A stretch of DNA of 64,000 nucleotides from Pseudoneurospora amorphoporcata (lineage: Eukaryota; Ascomycota; Sordariomycetes; Sordariales; Sordariaceae), in assembly GCA_033297205.1 (NCBI GenBank), contig MU859156.1:1-64000 (forward strand). The letters run 5' to 3'. Below, in pieces: positions 45,901-56,979 of the stretch (positions are counted from its first letter, which is position 1; every line of letters starts with the position of its first letter). Below the pieces are notes generated by a model. That model saw only the letters and a program-made list of their open reading frames with translations, made no database searches and was not told the DNA's origin. The translations under genes were made by a program, and so were the position numbers.

Positions 45901-46522
45901 GGCCAGCCATCCCATCTCTTCCCTCTTGGGACGACATGAGCCGGCCGCCGGACGGGATGGATTCTTCACTGATGCGCCAGCGGATGCCCAGACTCCCGAG
46001 ATAAGAAATTTTTTTAATCGGATTTTCCCCGTTCTTTTGGGATTTTTGGCTTCCCACACGCGCGGACTCGTCCCCTGTCGGACTAGCATGCACCCAGGGT
46101 TCCCGATCTGGTGGTCTGGTACCGTACACTCAGTCTTTTGCTCTCATGATTCATAAAGATGGGCCGCCCGCCTCCAGGCCTCGGTCGACTCGTAAGGATT
46201 TCTCCTTCCTTCACCAATGCTCTTGCGTCCCTCGCTAGGGTTTGGTGAAAGCTTCGGCAACCGCTCATTGCAAACGTGCTTCGTGCGCCGTTAACAACAT
46301 AACGAACCCTTTACGTCGACCATCCTCCTCCACTTCAACGACTCTTCAGCCAGTTAAGGGATATCCGACCAAAATAGCCCCCTCTCCTCCATATCGATCT
46401 TCTTACCGGTCCAACCAAAATCCCTCCCCGATCTCGGCCAATTATCTCCATCGTTTCATAGACATCAGCATACCCAAGACCGTCTTCGAAGATCCCGCAG
46501 CTCGCCGCAGTACCTTGCAAAG

Positions 46523-48536
46523 ATGGGGAAAGTTGGTGATTGGGTTGACTTGTTCAACCACAAGGTTGCCGCCAGCAAGGTTGGATATTGGTTCAAGCTG
46601 GATGGCTCTGGACATGTGAGCGCCGTTTTTGGGAAATGAGTGGCCGCGTGCCTCTTTGCTAAAACGTCGCCAACAGCCCAAAGAAAGGAAGGGGTCCTAC
46701 TTCTTCACCGAGATGCGTGCTGGTCTCGCGACCTTCTTCGCCATGTCGTATGTTTAAACCACTTCACACACAATATAAGGTGCGGTTGTTAACGCTTGTG
46801 GCAGGTACATTATTGCCGTCAACGGGAGCATCGTCGCCGACAGTGGGGGAACTTGCGTCTGCACGGCAGATCCCGCCGTTGATAGGTGGTGTCTCAAAGA
46901 TCCGACCTATGCTATCTGCAAGGCCGAGGTTAAGAGAGATCTCATCACCGCCACCGCTGCCATTGCTGCTTTCGCTACTTTCTTCATGGGTCTTCTCGCC
47001 AACCTGTAAGTTTTTGGTCTTATGATGGATTCAGGTGTTGCCTTGCTGACAATGAAATAGGCCTATCGGACTTGCGCCTGGCATGGGTTTGAACGCCTAC
47101 TTCTCGTACACCGTCGTCGGATATCACGGACAGGGTCTTGTTCCGTACCAGGTCGCCGTTACTGCCATCTTCGTTGAAGGCTGGGTGTTCTTCGGACTTG
47201 CGCTCCTTGGCATGCGTCAGTGGTTGGCCCGGGCTATCCCCCGGTCCATCAAGCTGGCCACCAGTGTCGGCATTGGCTTTTTCCTGACCCTCATCGGCAT
47301 GACCTACTCTGAGGGTATTGGTCTCGCGGTCGGCAGTACCACTGTGCCCATCGAGCTTGCTGGTTGCCATCCCGACTCTCGCGACCCTGTCACAGGTGCC
47401 TGCCCGAGCAGCGACAAGATGCGCAACCCTACCATGTGGATCGGCATCTTCTGCGGTGGTGTTCTTACGACCATGCTCCTGATGTATCGCGTCAAGGGTG
47501 CCATTATCGCCGGCATCATTCTCGTCTCCGTCATTTCGTGGCCTCGCACCACCGAGGTTACCTACTTCCCCTACAACGATGTCGGCAACGATGCTTTCAA
47601 CTTCTTCAAGAAGGTTGTCGACTTCCATCAGATTAAGCACGTCCTCAACGTTCAGCAGTGGGATATTTCGGGACACGGCGGACAGTTCGGTTTGGCGCTC
47701 ATCACGTTCCTTTACGTCGACATCCTCGATACCACCGGTACCATGTATGCCATGGCTCGCTATGCCAGTCTTGTCGACGAGGAGACTGGCGACTTTGAGG
47801 GTTCTACCATTGCGTACGTTTTCACTGTCCTTTTCATTGCGTCTTGCTGGCTGCTAACATATGTGTTTACAGTTACATGGTTGACTCCGTCAGTATCGCC
47901 ATTGGTGCTATTTTCGGTACTCCCCCCGTCACTGCCTTCGTCGAGTCTGGTGCCGGTATCGGTGAGGGTGGCAAGACTGGTCTTACAGCCATGTCGACTG
48001 GCTTCTGCTTCTTCATTGCCATCTTCTTCGCCCCCATCTTCGCTTCGATTCCACCGTGGGCCACCGGCTGCGTCCTTATCTTGGTCGGCTCTATGATGGT
48101 CCGCGCTGTGACGGATATCAACTGGAAGTACATGGGCGACGCCATTCCCGCCTTTGTGTGCATTGCCCTCATGGCCTTCACCTACTCTATCGCCAACGGT
48201 CTTATCGGCGGTATCTGCATGTACATGCTCATGAACACCCTCGTCTGGGTCGTCGAGAAGGCTTCTGGCGGCCGCATCGTTCCCCAGAACAAGGAGTTCA
48301 AGGACCCATGGGCCCCCAACTTTGGCAGCATCATCCCCACCTGGATGATCTGCGTTGCTAAGGGCAAGGCTCCTTGGCATAAGGATGAGCCTGTCAGGTC
48401 GATTGAAGGAACCACCGAGCCGGGGCCAGTGCTGGTTGGAGAGAAGGGCGAGCTGGATAGCTCATCTGGCTCAAGGCCAGGCTCCACGACTGAGCTCCCC
48501 GCTGAGGCCGTCAACGAGAAGAGCGCCCATCATTGA
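46523..48536 (+). CDS. azgA: AzgA-type purine permease
   Basis: Plasma-membrane proton symporter for purines (adenine, guanine, hypoxanthine in Aspergillus AzgA). Five exons (46523-46615, 46677-46747, 46805-47005, 47061-47813, 47873-48536) join in phases 0, 2, 2, 2 to 593 residues. Family signatures are all present: SYIIAVNGSIVADSGGTC in the first membrane region, PIGLAPGMGLNAYFSYTV, the TYSEGIGL loop, LITFLYVDILDTTGTMY, and AIGAIFGTPPVTAFVESGAG followed by IGEGGKTGL. Hydrophobicity fits the 14 membrane spans of the NAT-like fold. The C-terminus is cytosolic, charged and Ser-rich. Length is as expected and no frame defect is seen. Regulation by nitrogen or purine availability is known in other fungi; no binding site was identified here. 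Confidence 0.93.
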
Positions 48537-49354
48537 TGATGAACATGAATGTTCGAATGATTGGAGATGTGTGGACATGAAAACATGGGATACAACAAAT
48601 AGAAGGTCGTGATGAGGGCGTTTGTACGGCTAATTAATAAGGGGCTGCGAGATATGGGTGGCGGAAAAATGATGCGCCCATTATTGAGGTGGAAGATACC
48701 AAAGATACCTAATAAACAATTCATCAAAATTCCTGGGTGTTGAGTTCGTTGCAATTGGACTGGTTCAACATCGACAAATTGGATGCGATGAGGACGGGAA
48801 TTTGACACGATGGACTCGGAAGGAACAACCTATCCACCAAACACCGCCCGATGGCAATCGGTAAGTACTCATTTTGCATCTCTGCTCCTCCACTTCGCTC
48901 CAGAGAACCCCTGGTCATCACCCACAAGGAAGGCGCTGATGCTATGATGCAGTGAAAATCTGGAAGGCATGTTGCGCAAGTTATGCTTGCCTTTACGTGG
49001 CAGCCATGTCTGCATGTATACAAGAGATGAAAGACGGGAAGAACCCCGCATCATCGATGTCATTTGCGCCCTTTGAGCGACGACTTGTCTCTTAAGTTTC
49101 CTTGCTTGAAACGGCAGCCGACATAAGGGGAATCTACAATGCAGTAAATCATTGGGATTTCATCAGTCTCATGAGGTCAGATCTCCCACTCATATATAAG
49201 AGTACACCACCTGTCAAAAACTCTTCACAACCAGACGACACTCTCAACCAGAGAATATCCCACCCAACGATATTCCAAGCTTAACCCAACATTATTCTGC
49301 GGCTTGATGACATCTCCCGACAAAGAAACGCAACACTCATTCTCCCCGCCCAAG
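48537..49354. other. Spacer and GFA-relic promoter
   Basis: It contains the AzgA 3' UTR and a TATA-like word at 49192-49199 upstream of the GFA relic. No other gene is seen. Confidence 0.5.
49192..49199 (+). promoter_or_regulatory. TATA-like box before the GFA relic
   Basis: A tatataag word lies about 160 bp upstream of the ATG at 49355, a plausible core promoter left from the ancestral gene. Confidence 0.35.
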
Positions 49355-50032
49355 ATGTCTACCAAAACAAGCAGAGAGGCCACCATCTCTTGTCTTTGCG
49401 GTTCCATCCGACAAATTGTTGCCCTCTCCCCCGTGGATACCGACATCGTCTTCTGTCATTGTACAGCCTGCCGACACATGAGCGGTGAGCTCTTGACCGA
49501 GGATCCTCATGACGAGAAGTGGTGGCTCCGCGGGCCTGAAGCTCAGTGTACCTCAACCTCTAGTAGAACTCCTCTGATAGACGAAAATACCAGTTTCACT
49601 CGATACTTCACCGCCGCCTGCGTCTGCAAATCCTGCCGCCTGGCCTCTGGCTTCGAATCCAGTGCTGGGCGTTTGTGCCGAGGTGCAATATCCAGTTTGC
49701 CTCCGTTGAAGGTACCCTAGACTTCAATGCCCTCCCTCCGGGCCTTCTCAAAAGATACGGATCCTCCCCCGGAGTATGGAGGGAGTTTTGTCCGACTTGC
49801 GGAGCCACGGTGTTTATCACGCTGAGAAGGCGAAGGATGTTATTGATGTTAGTGTAGGCCTATTTGATGGCGATATGTGCGATAGGGGAGCTAGGGTGGA
49901 GGATTGGTTGGAATGGGGGACGGGAGGGGGAGGGTGTCGTATGCTGAAGGAGTTAGGGAGGGAAGGAAGGGCGGGATGGCCGACTGGGCGGAGAGGCTTC
50001 TAGAAGGGCTTGAGGGGGGCATGAGAGGATGA
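49355..50032 (+). pseudogene. Decayed two-domain GFA (CENP-V-like) protein
   Basis: Members of this glutathione-dependent formaldehyde-activating fold bind zinc through CxC and CxxC pairs. The ATG at 49355 starts MSTKTSREATISCLCGSI, with CLCG at 13-16 and CHCTAC at 34-39. Right after RHMSG the frame jumps to DPHDEKWWLRG, which in intact fungal relatives belongs to the second GFA domain, so about one domain seems to be missing. The second domain (TAACVCKSCRLASGFESSA) then breaks frame three times. A 1-nt loss near 49663 leads to WAFVPRCNIQFASVEGTLDF and GVWREFCPTCGATVF. Another near 49816 leads to HAEKAKDVIDVSVGLFDGDM. A third near 49970 leads to the typical end, MADWAERLLEGLEGGMRG, with TGA at 50030-50032. 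This is a pseudogene unless the sequence is faulty here. Confidence 0.82.
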
Positions 50033-50682
50033 AGAGACGGGCCAGGAGAAAGATGAGGAGAAGTGAGTGGGCGAGTGATTGTGCTGAAGGAGTTGGGGAA
50101 GAATTCATATTGAAAAGAAATGGGAGGTGTGACACATGCCGGCAGATGCCAGCACCTGTTACATCCTTGTATTCATCTGATATTTTCCTGCCATATCTCT
50201 TCATTTCTTGTGATCCATGCAAGAACCCTTACCCATCAACCAAGGGTGGTTCGCTTCCTCCTTCATTTCCATCTTGTTACTTTAGCCAGATCTTCTGATG
50301 CCTCAGCCATCGATCTACGTGCTGTGACGAAATAAAGGCAAGTAGATGATAACGTTGTTGGTCAGGAAGTGTAGTACATAATTTGATCAGACACTATGCT
50401 ATGTGCTCTGCAAACCTCAGCGCATGGTCCCGTTTCCGTTATAGCCCGTCCCCCACCTTGAAATACCTTATACTACCTTAGTTTACAAAATCATATATAT
50501 GAATTCCCTATCACCAATTCCGAGGTGCCTCGACTTCCCATGCTGACAATTGCAAAATGTTGTGCCCATTACATCGGTGAACCACCCCTTATACATATTC
50601 ACCCCGAATAAAAAAAAAAAAAAAAAAAAAAAAAGGAAGCTCGTGCTCCGGTACATTCCGGCTTCGTTGTAAGTAAGCAAAA
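50033..50682. other. Spacer, 3' side of the BAR-SH3 gene
   Basis: It contains the poly-A tract at 50610-50634 and probably the 3' UTR of the gene to its right. No gene is seen. Confidence 0.5.
50610..50634. repeat. 25-nt poly-A run
   Basis: An uninterrupted A run, a T run in the 3' UTR of the leftward BAR-SH3 gene. It is a simple homopolymer. Confidence 0.95.
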
Positions 50683-52394
50683 TCAAGCCGGCTTGCAATA
50701 ATTCGCCGGAAAATTACCTCGCTTCCCATTCAACTCGCCAACCCACCAGTCCTGATCGGTATTCGTCTTCTTGACAATCTTGATCCTGTCGCCCTCGTTA
50801 AACGCCAAATCTCCCGCGCCCTGCCCCGCAAACGTGTACTGCGCAACCACGTATTCAGCCAGCTGCTGCTGGCTCGCGATCCGCTTCGGCGGTGGAGGGG
50901 GAGGAGGTCTCTTCTTGGCTACTGCGAGAGCAAAGTAATCGTTTCCATTTGCATTGCCGTTTCCGTTACCGTTGCTATTGCCGGCACTTTGGATAGCCTG
51001 GGGGCTATGGGCCCTGTTGATCGACATCGATGGAGTCGAAGGTGACCTTGGGAAGGGTCTGTTGTTTTCGAGCGTGGTGCGGTCTGCTGGACTTCGAGCC
51101 AGGGAACTAGCCTGCGTAAAATCGGTAGGAGTCAGGTACTCGAGTCTCTTCTGGCTTTGGTTGCCGGAGTAGCCGGAATAAGATGAGGCTGGCGGGCTGG
51201 AGGCGTAGGAGGATCGGTCGGATGCTGCCGGTGAATGGGGCCGGGAAGGGTAACCACCTGCAGAGGGAATGCGTAGGTTGTTGCGTCCTTGGTAACCGCT
51301 GCCGCTGTTGATTGACACACTGGAACTGGATGGCATTGGCGAAGTGACGCGACGCATGTCGTTCCTCCCAGGGATCATTGCCGAAAGCCTGCGGCCTGGG
51401 CCGTCAGGAACCTGTAAAGCCATTGGTGAATGGGCGGCCTTGCCGCGGGCTACGATGCTGACGGACTCAAAGTCGTCTCGAGCGGGTATGAAGGCGGCTT
51501 CCCATGCTGCTACCACTTCGGACATGGGGGGCGGAGGCGAGGGGAACCCGGACTCCATGCAGTAGCCGTGGGCGGTCGTATAATATAGTCCCAGCAGACG
51601 GTTCTGGATGAGAATCAAGGCTGCCTGCAAGGGGGGTACCAGGCTGAAAGAAGCCTGTATGATGGGAGGCAGGGTCGATTGGAGGTGTTCGTCTGCGATG
51701 GCGAATTCCTACTTGCACTGTTAGCATGGCCGAACATGAAACCGAGTTGGTTGCCTAGAAGATAAGTTCTTACATCACCTGCTTGGGCCATTTCCACCTC
51801 AGCCTTCGCCAGAGAAGCTTCCTCCTTTGGAGTCCTTGTATGTTTTTTGTGAAGCTTGCTGACTTTGTCCTGGGCCCTTTCGTAATCCAGCCTCTTGTTC
51901 TCTCGTTTCTTGATCGTTTTGCGAATTGGGGCGATACAATCCCGTGCTTCCACAGCCGGCCGAATCACTCGGTCTTCGATCGTGCCGATCTCTTCCGCCA
52001 GCTCGGACTTGAGTTCGCCATAGGCCTGTTTCAACCTGTATGTCCGCTCGAGTTGTAGCCGGGGGGTAGGGACCGATTCGCGGCCATGGCCATCAGAGGC
52101 GCCGACAATCGGATCGTAGAGGCCTTCGAGTTCGACGAGAAACTGCAGTTGGTGGTGGACGAGCGAGGCCCAGGCGTCCCTCCAAGCTCTAGAGTTTTCG
52201 AGTAACTGGATCACGAAACAAGTCAGTGACAATACGATGGTGACCGGTTGGGCGAGGATGAACGGCAACGTTGGGCTTACCCTTGCGAGAAGCTGGTCCG
52301 CATCTTCATACTCCTTCAGTAAAACAGAGACCGCGGCATTGTTGCCGGGGCCTTTGCTTCGAAGCTTTGTGAATTTGCGCTGCACAGACTGCAT
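50683..52394 (-). CDS. BAR-SH3 protein (amphiphysin/Rvs167-like)
   Basis: Membrane-curvature adaptor of endocytosis and cortical actin. Three exons (52394-52281, 52205-51774, 51708-50683) join in phase 0 to 523 residues; donors are GTAAGC and GTAAGA, and a GCTAAC branch site precedes exon 3. The BAR domain covers about residues 1-265: MQSVQRKFTKLRSKGPG, VLLKEYEDADQLLAR, NSRAWRDAWASLVHHQLQFL, EFEGLYDPI-type helix written here ELEGLYDPIVG, then a basic helix (KKRENKRLDYERAQDKVSKL). The middle is Ser/Pro-rich with an Asn/Gly run and a poly-Pro motif (KKRPPPPPPPKRIA). The SH3 domain at about 465-523 has the expected VAQYTFAGQGAGDLAF, DWWVGELNGKRG and FPANY signatures. Relatives include Rvs167 and S. 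pombe Hob1; which paralogue this is cannot be settled here. Confidence 0.9.
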
Positions 52395-53796
52395 CTTGGT
52401 TGCTGTGTAGTGTGAGGGTAGGCAGGCGCTAGGACACCTGTTGTGTAGCTTGATTGCTGTCGTCTAAATCTGGCTTGGATGCTGGACAGCCAGACAAGAC
52501 ACCCCTGAAAAGATACAAGGCAAAGCCAATGCTGATCCGCCGATCAATGGGTGACAGATCGAGGCTGTTTGGAGAAGAGGTTTTCGATGTAGTTGTCCTT
52601 GTCGGAGGATGAAGTGGATTTGCGATGGAGATGGGCGTAGGAATAAGGTCTTGTCGCGGAATTGTTGATCGCGCCTGGACTGGGCGACGTCGCGAACCCC
52701 AGGGTAGGTGTTACAGGCAGGACGGACTAGCTTGAATCAAGCAACAACACCACAGTAACGCTTGGCCAGAAAACTCGGTTGACGACTGTCTCCGGGTAGT
52801 ATCGAGGAGAAGGTAAGAGCAAGTGTTGAATTGGGTCGAAAGGCTGTCCCTTTGCCAAAAGGGTAGCTCGGAGCAAGTAAATTAGTAACGAAATTGGACA
52901 TATGATAAAACATGAAATTAGTAGAGCTGACCACCTATGACTAGTCAGTGGTTTATGGAGACTCTAGATTTCTAGGTTACGCCAACGCTTATAGACGACG
53001 GGATGGTATGGGTATAACGAGCATTTAAAATGCCCAGGCATACACTTCAAGGTGACTGGTGTGGTCCAACATGCAGAAGAGGAAAGAGGGGCGCGAAAGT
53101 CATAACGATGCCGGCCGACGGGCCGTGGAAATGAGGGGGCGCCGCCATACAGTTGCATCGATGTGCTGCAGCAACATGTGTCGAAACTTCAACACCTTCT
53201 CGAGGCTGCTTGGCTATTATGCGGTACTGCCGCAGACAACATCAACACAGCCTCTACTCCTTGGTAACACAAGAACAATGCAGGTGAGAATGGAAGATCT
53301 GGTGAACTTTTTGGGACAGCGCCAACTGGGCCCCAGAATAGGTGGGAAAATGACAGAGGTGGGCTGCTGCTAGCGTCAGTGCGTCACTGCCATAGCGTGA
53401 AACAGGGGCATGCGGGGCCTCGTCCCGGCTCTGAACTGTCAGTGGCCCGTTCTTGGCAACGGGTGCCTGGAGTGGGGCAGTTTGCAGCAACAGTGGAGAT
53501 TGTCGTCACCTGACTGCGCGGTTGAACGCGCCTTCCTTTGCTGAAGCTACCCGTCGTCGCGTCCATCTGCCTTGCCCCTGTGGAAGCTGCCACAGGATAG
53601 AGTAGACGACACCTGCCCTCAATGACAAAGACCTGAATTTTTTTGCGCTTCTTCGACGAGCGTGTTGTTCACTCAACAAACCTTAGACTGTCTGTCGGGC
53701 CATCCGGCACCACTGCACTCGACGAACGCCAGACACAATCGGTAATGCGACGATAAGACGGGTCGTTCCCTTGCGATATGCATATCGATTGGCACC
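52395..53796. other. Divergent promoter region
   Basis: It lies between the leftward BAR-SH3 gene and the rightward DUF2439 gene. Short frames only; no repeat or RNA gene is seen. Confidence 0.5.
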
Positions 53797-56700
53797 ATGG
53801 CATCCGTCACTTCCTCCGGGCGCTCGGCTGCTGGGGCTAACGAGACAGGCAGCACTGCTACGGTGCTCGAGTTCCTCTGCCTCTTTACCCACGACCTGAA
53901 AAGGAAGCAAAAAAGGTGGCAGGATGGCCGCCTCAAGTACCACACCTTCAACAGGCGCGTCATGGTCTACGATGACCGCGGAAACTATGTTGGCGATATG
54001 CACTGGCGTCGCGACTGGGACTTCGACGAGGGGGAAGAGATTGAGCTGGAGAGGGGCGGCGTCATCGTCCAAGTTGCCGAATGTGTGGCACGTCAGCAAC
54101 AAGATCTCTCCGAGTTGATAGACAAACGGGCGAAAGAGAAGGAACAGCGCCAGGCACAGATAGCATCACGGCCAGTCCGTCCTGCTCCCGCGCATACGCC
54201 CCTCCGAATCACTCCAAGGAATACCGCCCAACAGGATCACTTCCAAACTCGACACCGACCCCTAAACCAGCTTCTTGGCACTCCGACAGGCCATCACGGC
54301 CGTGCTCTCGTACCCAACGAATCGCCCTTTGAACAACGACACAACGTCGACGAATCCAACAATGGGGCTGACAGCTCTAGGCCACCAAAGAGGAGAAGAT
54401 ATGAGGACACACCTCCGAGCAAGATGGGATATGCTCAGAGTCTGTTCGGCGCCCCCTTGATCTTGTCCGGGGCACCTGCAAGCTCGGCACCATTGCGGCG
54501 TCCTATAGTGGCTAAAATGCAGAGTAGACGCGAACCCTCTCCACCACAAGAGGTTGAGTCTCGGCAGCTAGCAGAAATTATTGCGCCCACTCGAACCACT
54601 CACACTATGCGCCCTAATCGGACCACAGCTCTAACAGCCGAGGGCGTGTCACGGCCAGCACCACCGGCCACAAAGGAGATTTTACCACCTGAAGAGAGTT
54701 TGTTTGTGAGCCAAGAGGACGATGGTGATCCTGTTCAGGGGTTTTCGGGTCATGGTGATCAGGAACATCAAGCAGAGGGCTGTAATACTCGACCATATGT
54801 GCGTTCGAATTTCTTCGGTGGATCCACTACGAGTGAAGCGGCATACAATACCAAGCCCCGGCAAGTCGTCAAAGGAAACGGCACATTGCTTTCGAGCGTT
54901 GGAAAGAGCTCCGCATTGCTGAACAACAACATGAGTAGTAACTCTACGCGCTCTCGGTTGACATCTGCCAAGAAGGACAAAGAGACTATCGTTCTGGACG
55001 ACGACGACGACGATGGTGACAATGAGAATGGCCGTGAACAGTGCAAAGATGTCTCCACACCTCCCACATCGGTCATTGGAGGCAGCTCGAAACGCGCCGC
55101 TCCTGTTGCAGAGGAGGTACAGGGAAACAAACGCAAAAAGACCATGTCCGTGAAGAAGCCCGTTACCGACAAGGGAGCTCGACAAAAACCGCAGAATGAA
55201 CCAGATTCAGTGAAACTTCAAGATGAGCCAATGGCGGAGCTCAAGATTAAATCTCGGCAGAGGCGTGGTTTATTAGTACTGTCAGAGAAACCGAAGAGAG
55301 CCAAACGCCCATCAAAAAGCCCCGGTGATGAAGTCGCAACTGGTTCCATGGAGGAGCGTACAGGTGCCAAGATTATAAGCGAAAACAACAACTTTACTGT
55401 TGATGAACAGGAAACCTACCCAACTGTTCCGGACGACTCAGATGATGATCCCTTCGCTTCCCCGATGCCTATTATAGACACCGTTTTGCCACGAAAGAGC
55501 AATTTGCGGGAGACCGGACGACCTGAAGTTTCTTCGACGTCCCCCAAAGACCAACCTGTCGCCAACCAAGATCGAGGCGAATCAACTGCCACCGCCGCTA
55601 CGAACTCTCGGACAAGCCCAGCAAGAAATATGAAGCAGCAAAAGGGCCAAGGTGTAGTGATCGATTCCGATTCCAGTTCAACATCCCACAGCTCTCACGT
55701 TGCCCAAGGAAAAGAGAATGTTCAGACAAAGGGGGCCGATGCCAAAGAGAGCTTTATGCCTTCCAAACCAAAGACTAATACACGCAGCGAAGTGGAGAGC
55801 GAAAAGGAAGACGAGGAGATATCAAGACACCCACGAAGGCGTAGAACCACTCGAAGACCAGCCTCGCGCGAGGCTAGCGATGGGAGTAAAAAGAACGAGC
55901 CTGGATCGGCTGCAGACAGCACCGAAGAAGAGCTGCCTCAAGTTCCCGTTGGTCCACGCTTAGCCAAACTCGCCAGGAAGAGCATCAAGAGCAGAGAGGT
56001 TATTGGGTTCGTTCCATCTAGCTCTCCGGTCATAAACATACACAAACAAGCTGAACCAGTCCCTGGCCATTCGGCAGGAGAGTCTCGTTTAGTGGCTGAG
56101 GAAAGCGCAACTTCGGATAGCAACACGAAAGATCACGTTACGCCAAAGAGCCCAAAGGCAACCATGGCCGAAGACAACGAAGAAGGCGCTGAGAAGCCCA
56201 AATCGACGCTGCCGCTCCCTGCCTCAAGAGATAAGGTTGATGCCGCTTCCCTACAACAACCAATAGGGGTTTCTGATCAGGCCTCACATGTACCTACAAG
56301 TAGCGCAAGCAACAACGTCACTCCTGGAGACGACCCCACGGCACCAATCACGGATGAAGAAGTGCCTGGCAGTGAATTAAACGACCACAGCTCAAGCGTT
56401 GTCACCAAAAGAAGTGGCAACGTTTCGGCCGATATTGCAACATCAGCCACAGTCCGCAATCACAAACCACAGCCGGCTCAACAGATTAAGGAACCCCCAT
56501 TACACGTGCCAGATCAGGCAGGCCATAGTGACGGGTCAGGAACTAAGGAACCTCAAGCGAAGGGCGATACGGCAATGTCACTGTTACACAACTCTCGTGT
56601 GGAGGGCAAATGCCAAACTGACATTGCCGTCGGTGTTCCGGTTCCACTAGATGCTCCTGTAAAAACAACACCGCCCGTGGACGATTCATCCAACCAAGTT

Positions 56701-56979
56701 GCCCCAGTGCGGATCGTAAATCCGGCTACAAGAGGTCGCAAAGCAGCACTGAAATCGCATGCAAAAGGCCAGGTACCACAATCTATTTTTCCGGCTGAGC
56801 CCCCTCCAGAGCGTATAGTGCCACGAAACCGCGAAGTATTGAGGCGTGAAACCGCTGGATCCGGTCCTGAAGAACGCCCAAAGCGGAAGATGACCTTTCC
56901 AGGCTTTACTTCTGCTCGACAAGGCGGTCCTTGGAGCAGAGAGGCACATGATCTGTTGGAATCAGGGCGGCCGGCTTGA
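53797..56979 (+). CDS. DUF2439 protein (Mte1/Dbl2/ZGRF1-N type)
   Basis: Nuclear protein probably acting in homologous recombination and telomere maintenance. A single exon from the ATG at 53797 encodes 1060 residues. The DUF2439 domain at about 22-105 is strongly conserved: VLEFLCLFTHDLKRKQKRWQ, DGRLKYHTFNRRVMVYDDRG, NYVGDMHWRRDWDFDEGEEI and GGVIVQVAECV. The rest is a long disordered, charged region with Asp/Glu tracts (LDDDDDDGDNENG), many SP/TP sites and basic clusters (RHPRRRRTTRRPASRE). A second conserved motif closes the protein (PGFTSARQGGPWSREAHDLL). In budding yeast Mte1 and fission yeast Dbl2, this domain works with Mph1/Fml1-type helicases on D-loops. No helicase domain is fused here, unlike vertebrate ZGRF1. 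The frame is clean over 3.2 kb. Confidence 0.88.
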   Translation: MASVTSSGRSAAGANETGSTATVLEFLCLFTHDLKRKQKRWQDGRLKYHTFNRRVMVYDDRGNYVGDMHWRRDWDFDEGEEIELERGGVIVQVAECVARQQQDLSELIDKRAKEKEQRQAQIASRPVRPAPAHTPLRITPRNTAQQDHFQTRHRPLNQLLGTPTGHHGRALVPNESPFEQRHNVDESNNGADSSRPPKRRRYEDTPPSKMGYAQSLFGAPLILSGAPASSAPLRRPIVAKMQSRREPSPPQEVESRQLAEIIAPTRTTHTMRPNRTTALTAEGVSRPAPPATKEILPPEESLFVSQEDDGDPVQGFSGHGDQEHQAEGCNTRPYVRSNFFGGSTTSEAAYNTKPRQVVKGNGTLLSSVGKSSALLNNNMSSNSTRSRLTSAKKDKETIVLDDDDDDGDNENGREQCKDVSTPPTSVIGGSSKRAAPVAEEVQGNKRKKTMSVKKPVTDKGARQKPQNEPDSVKLQDEPMAELKIKSRQRRGLLVLSEKPKRAKRPSKSPGDEVATGSMEERTGAKIISENNNFTVDEQETYPTVPDDSDDDPFASPMPIIDTVLPRKSNLRETGRPEVSSTSPKDQPVANQDRGESTATAATNSRTSPARNMKQQKGQGVVIDSDSSSTSHSSHVAQGKENVQTKGADAKESFMPSKPKTNTRSEVESEKEDEEISRHPRRRRTTRRPASREASDGSKKNEPGSAADSTEEELPQVPVGPRLAKLARKSIKSREVIGFVPSSSPVINIHKQAEPVPGHSAGESRLVAEESATSDSNTKDHVTPKSPKATMAEDNEEGAEKPKSTLPLPASRDKVDAASLQQPIGVSDQASHVPTSSASNNVTPGDDPTAPITDEEVPGSELNDHSSSVVTKRSGNVSADIATSATVRNHKPQPAQQIKEPPLHVPDQAGHSDGSGTKEPQAKGDTAMSLLHNSRVEGKCQTDIAVGVPVPLDAPVKTTPPVDDSSNQVAPVRIVNPATRGRKAALKSHAKGQVPQSIFPAEPPPERIVPRNREVLRRETAGSGPEERPKRKMTFPGFTSARQGGPWSREAHDLLESGRPA

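Larger units (their letters stand above)
41916..46522. other. 4.6-kb gene-poor interval
   Basis: No gene is supported. It holds a T-rich tract (42311-42355), an inverted-repeat element relic (42414-42946), GC-rich sequence around 42970-43030, and the AzgA promoter and leader at the right edge. The 139-codon minus-strand frame at 43328-43747 shows no domain. Confidence 0.5.

Noticed and set aside
53924..54118. Small frames overlapping the DUF2439 gene on both strands
   Set aside because: They lie within a strongly supported 1060-codon gene.
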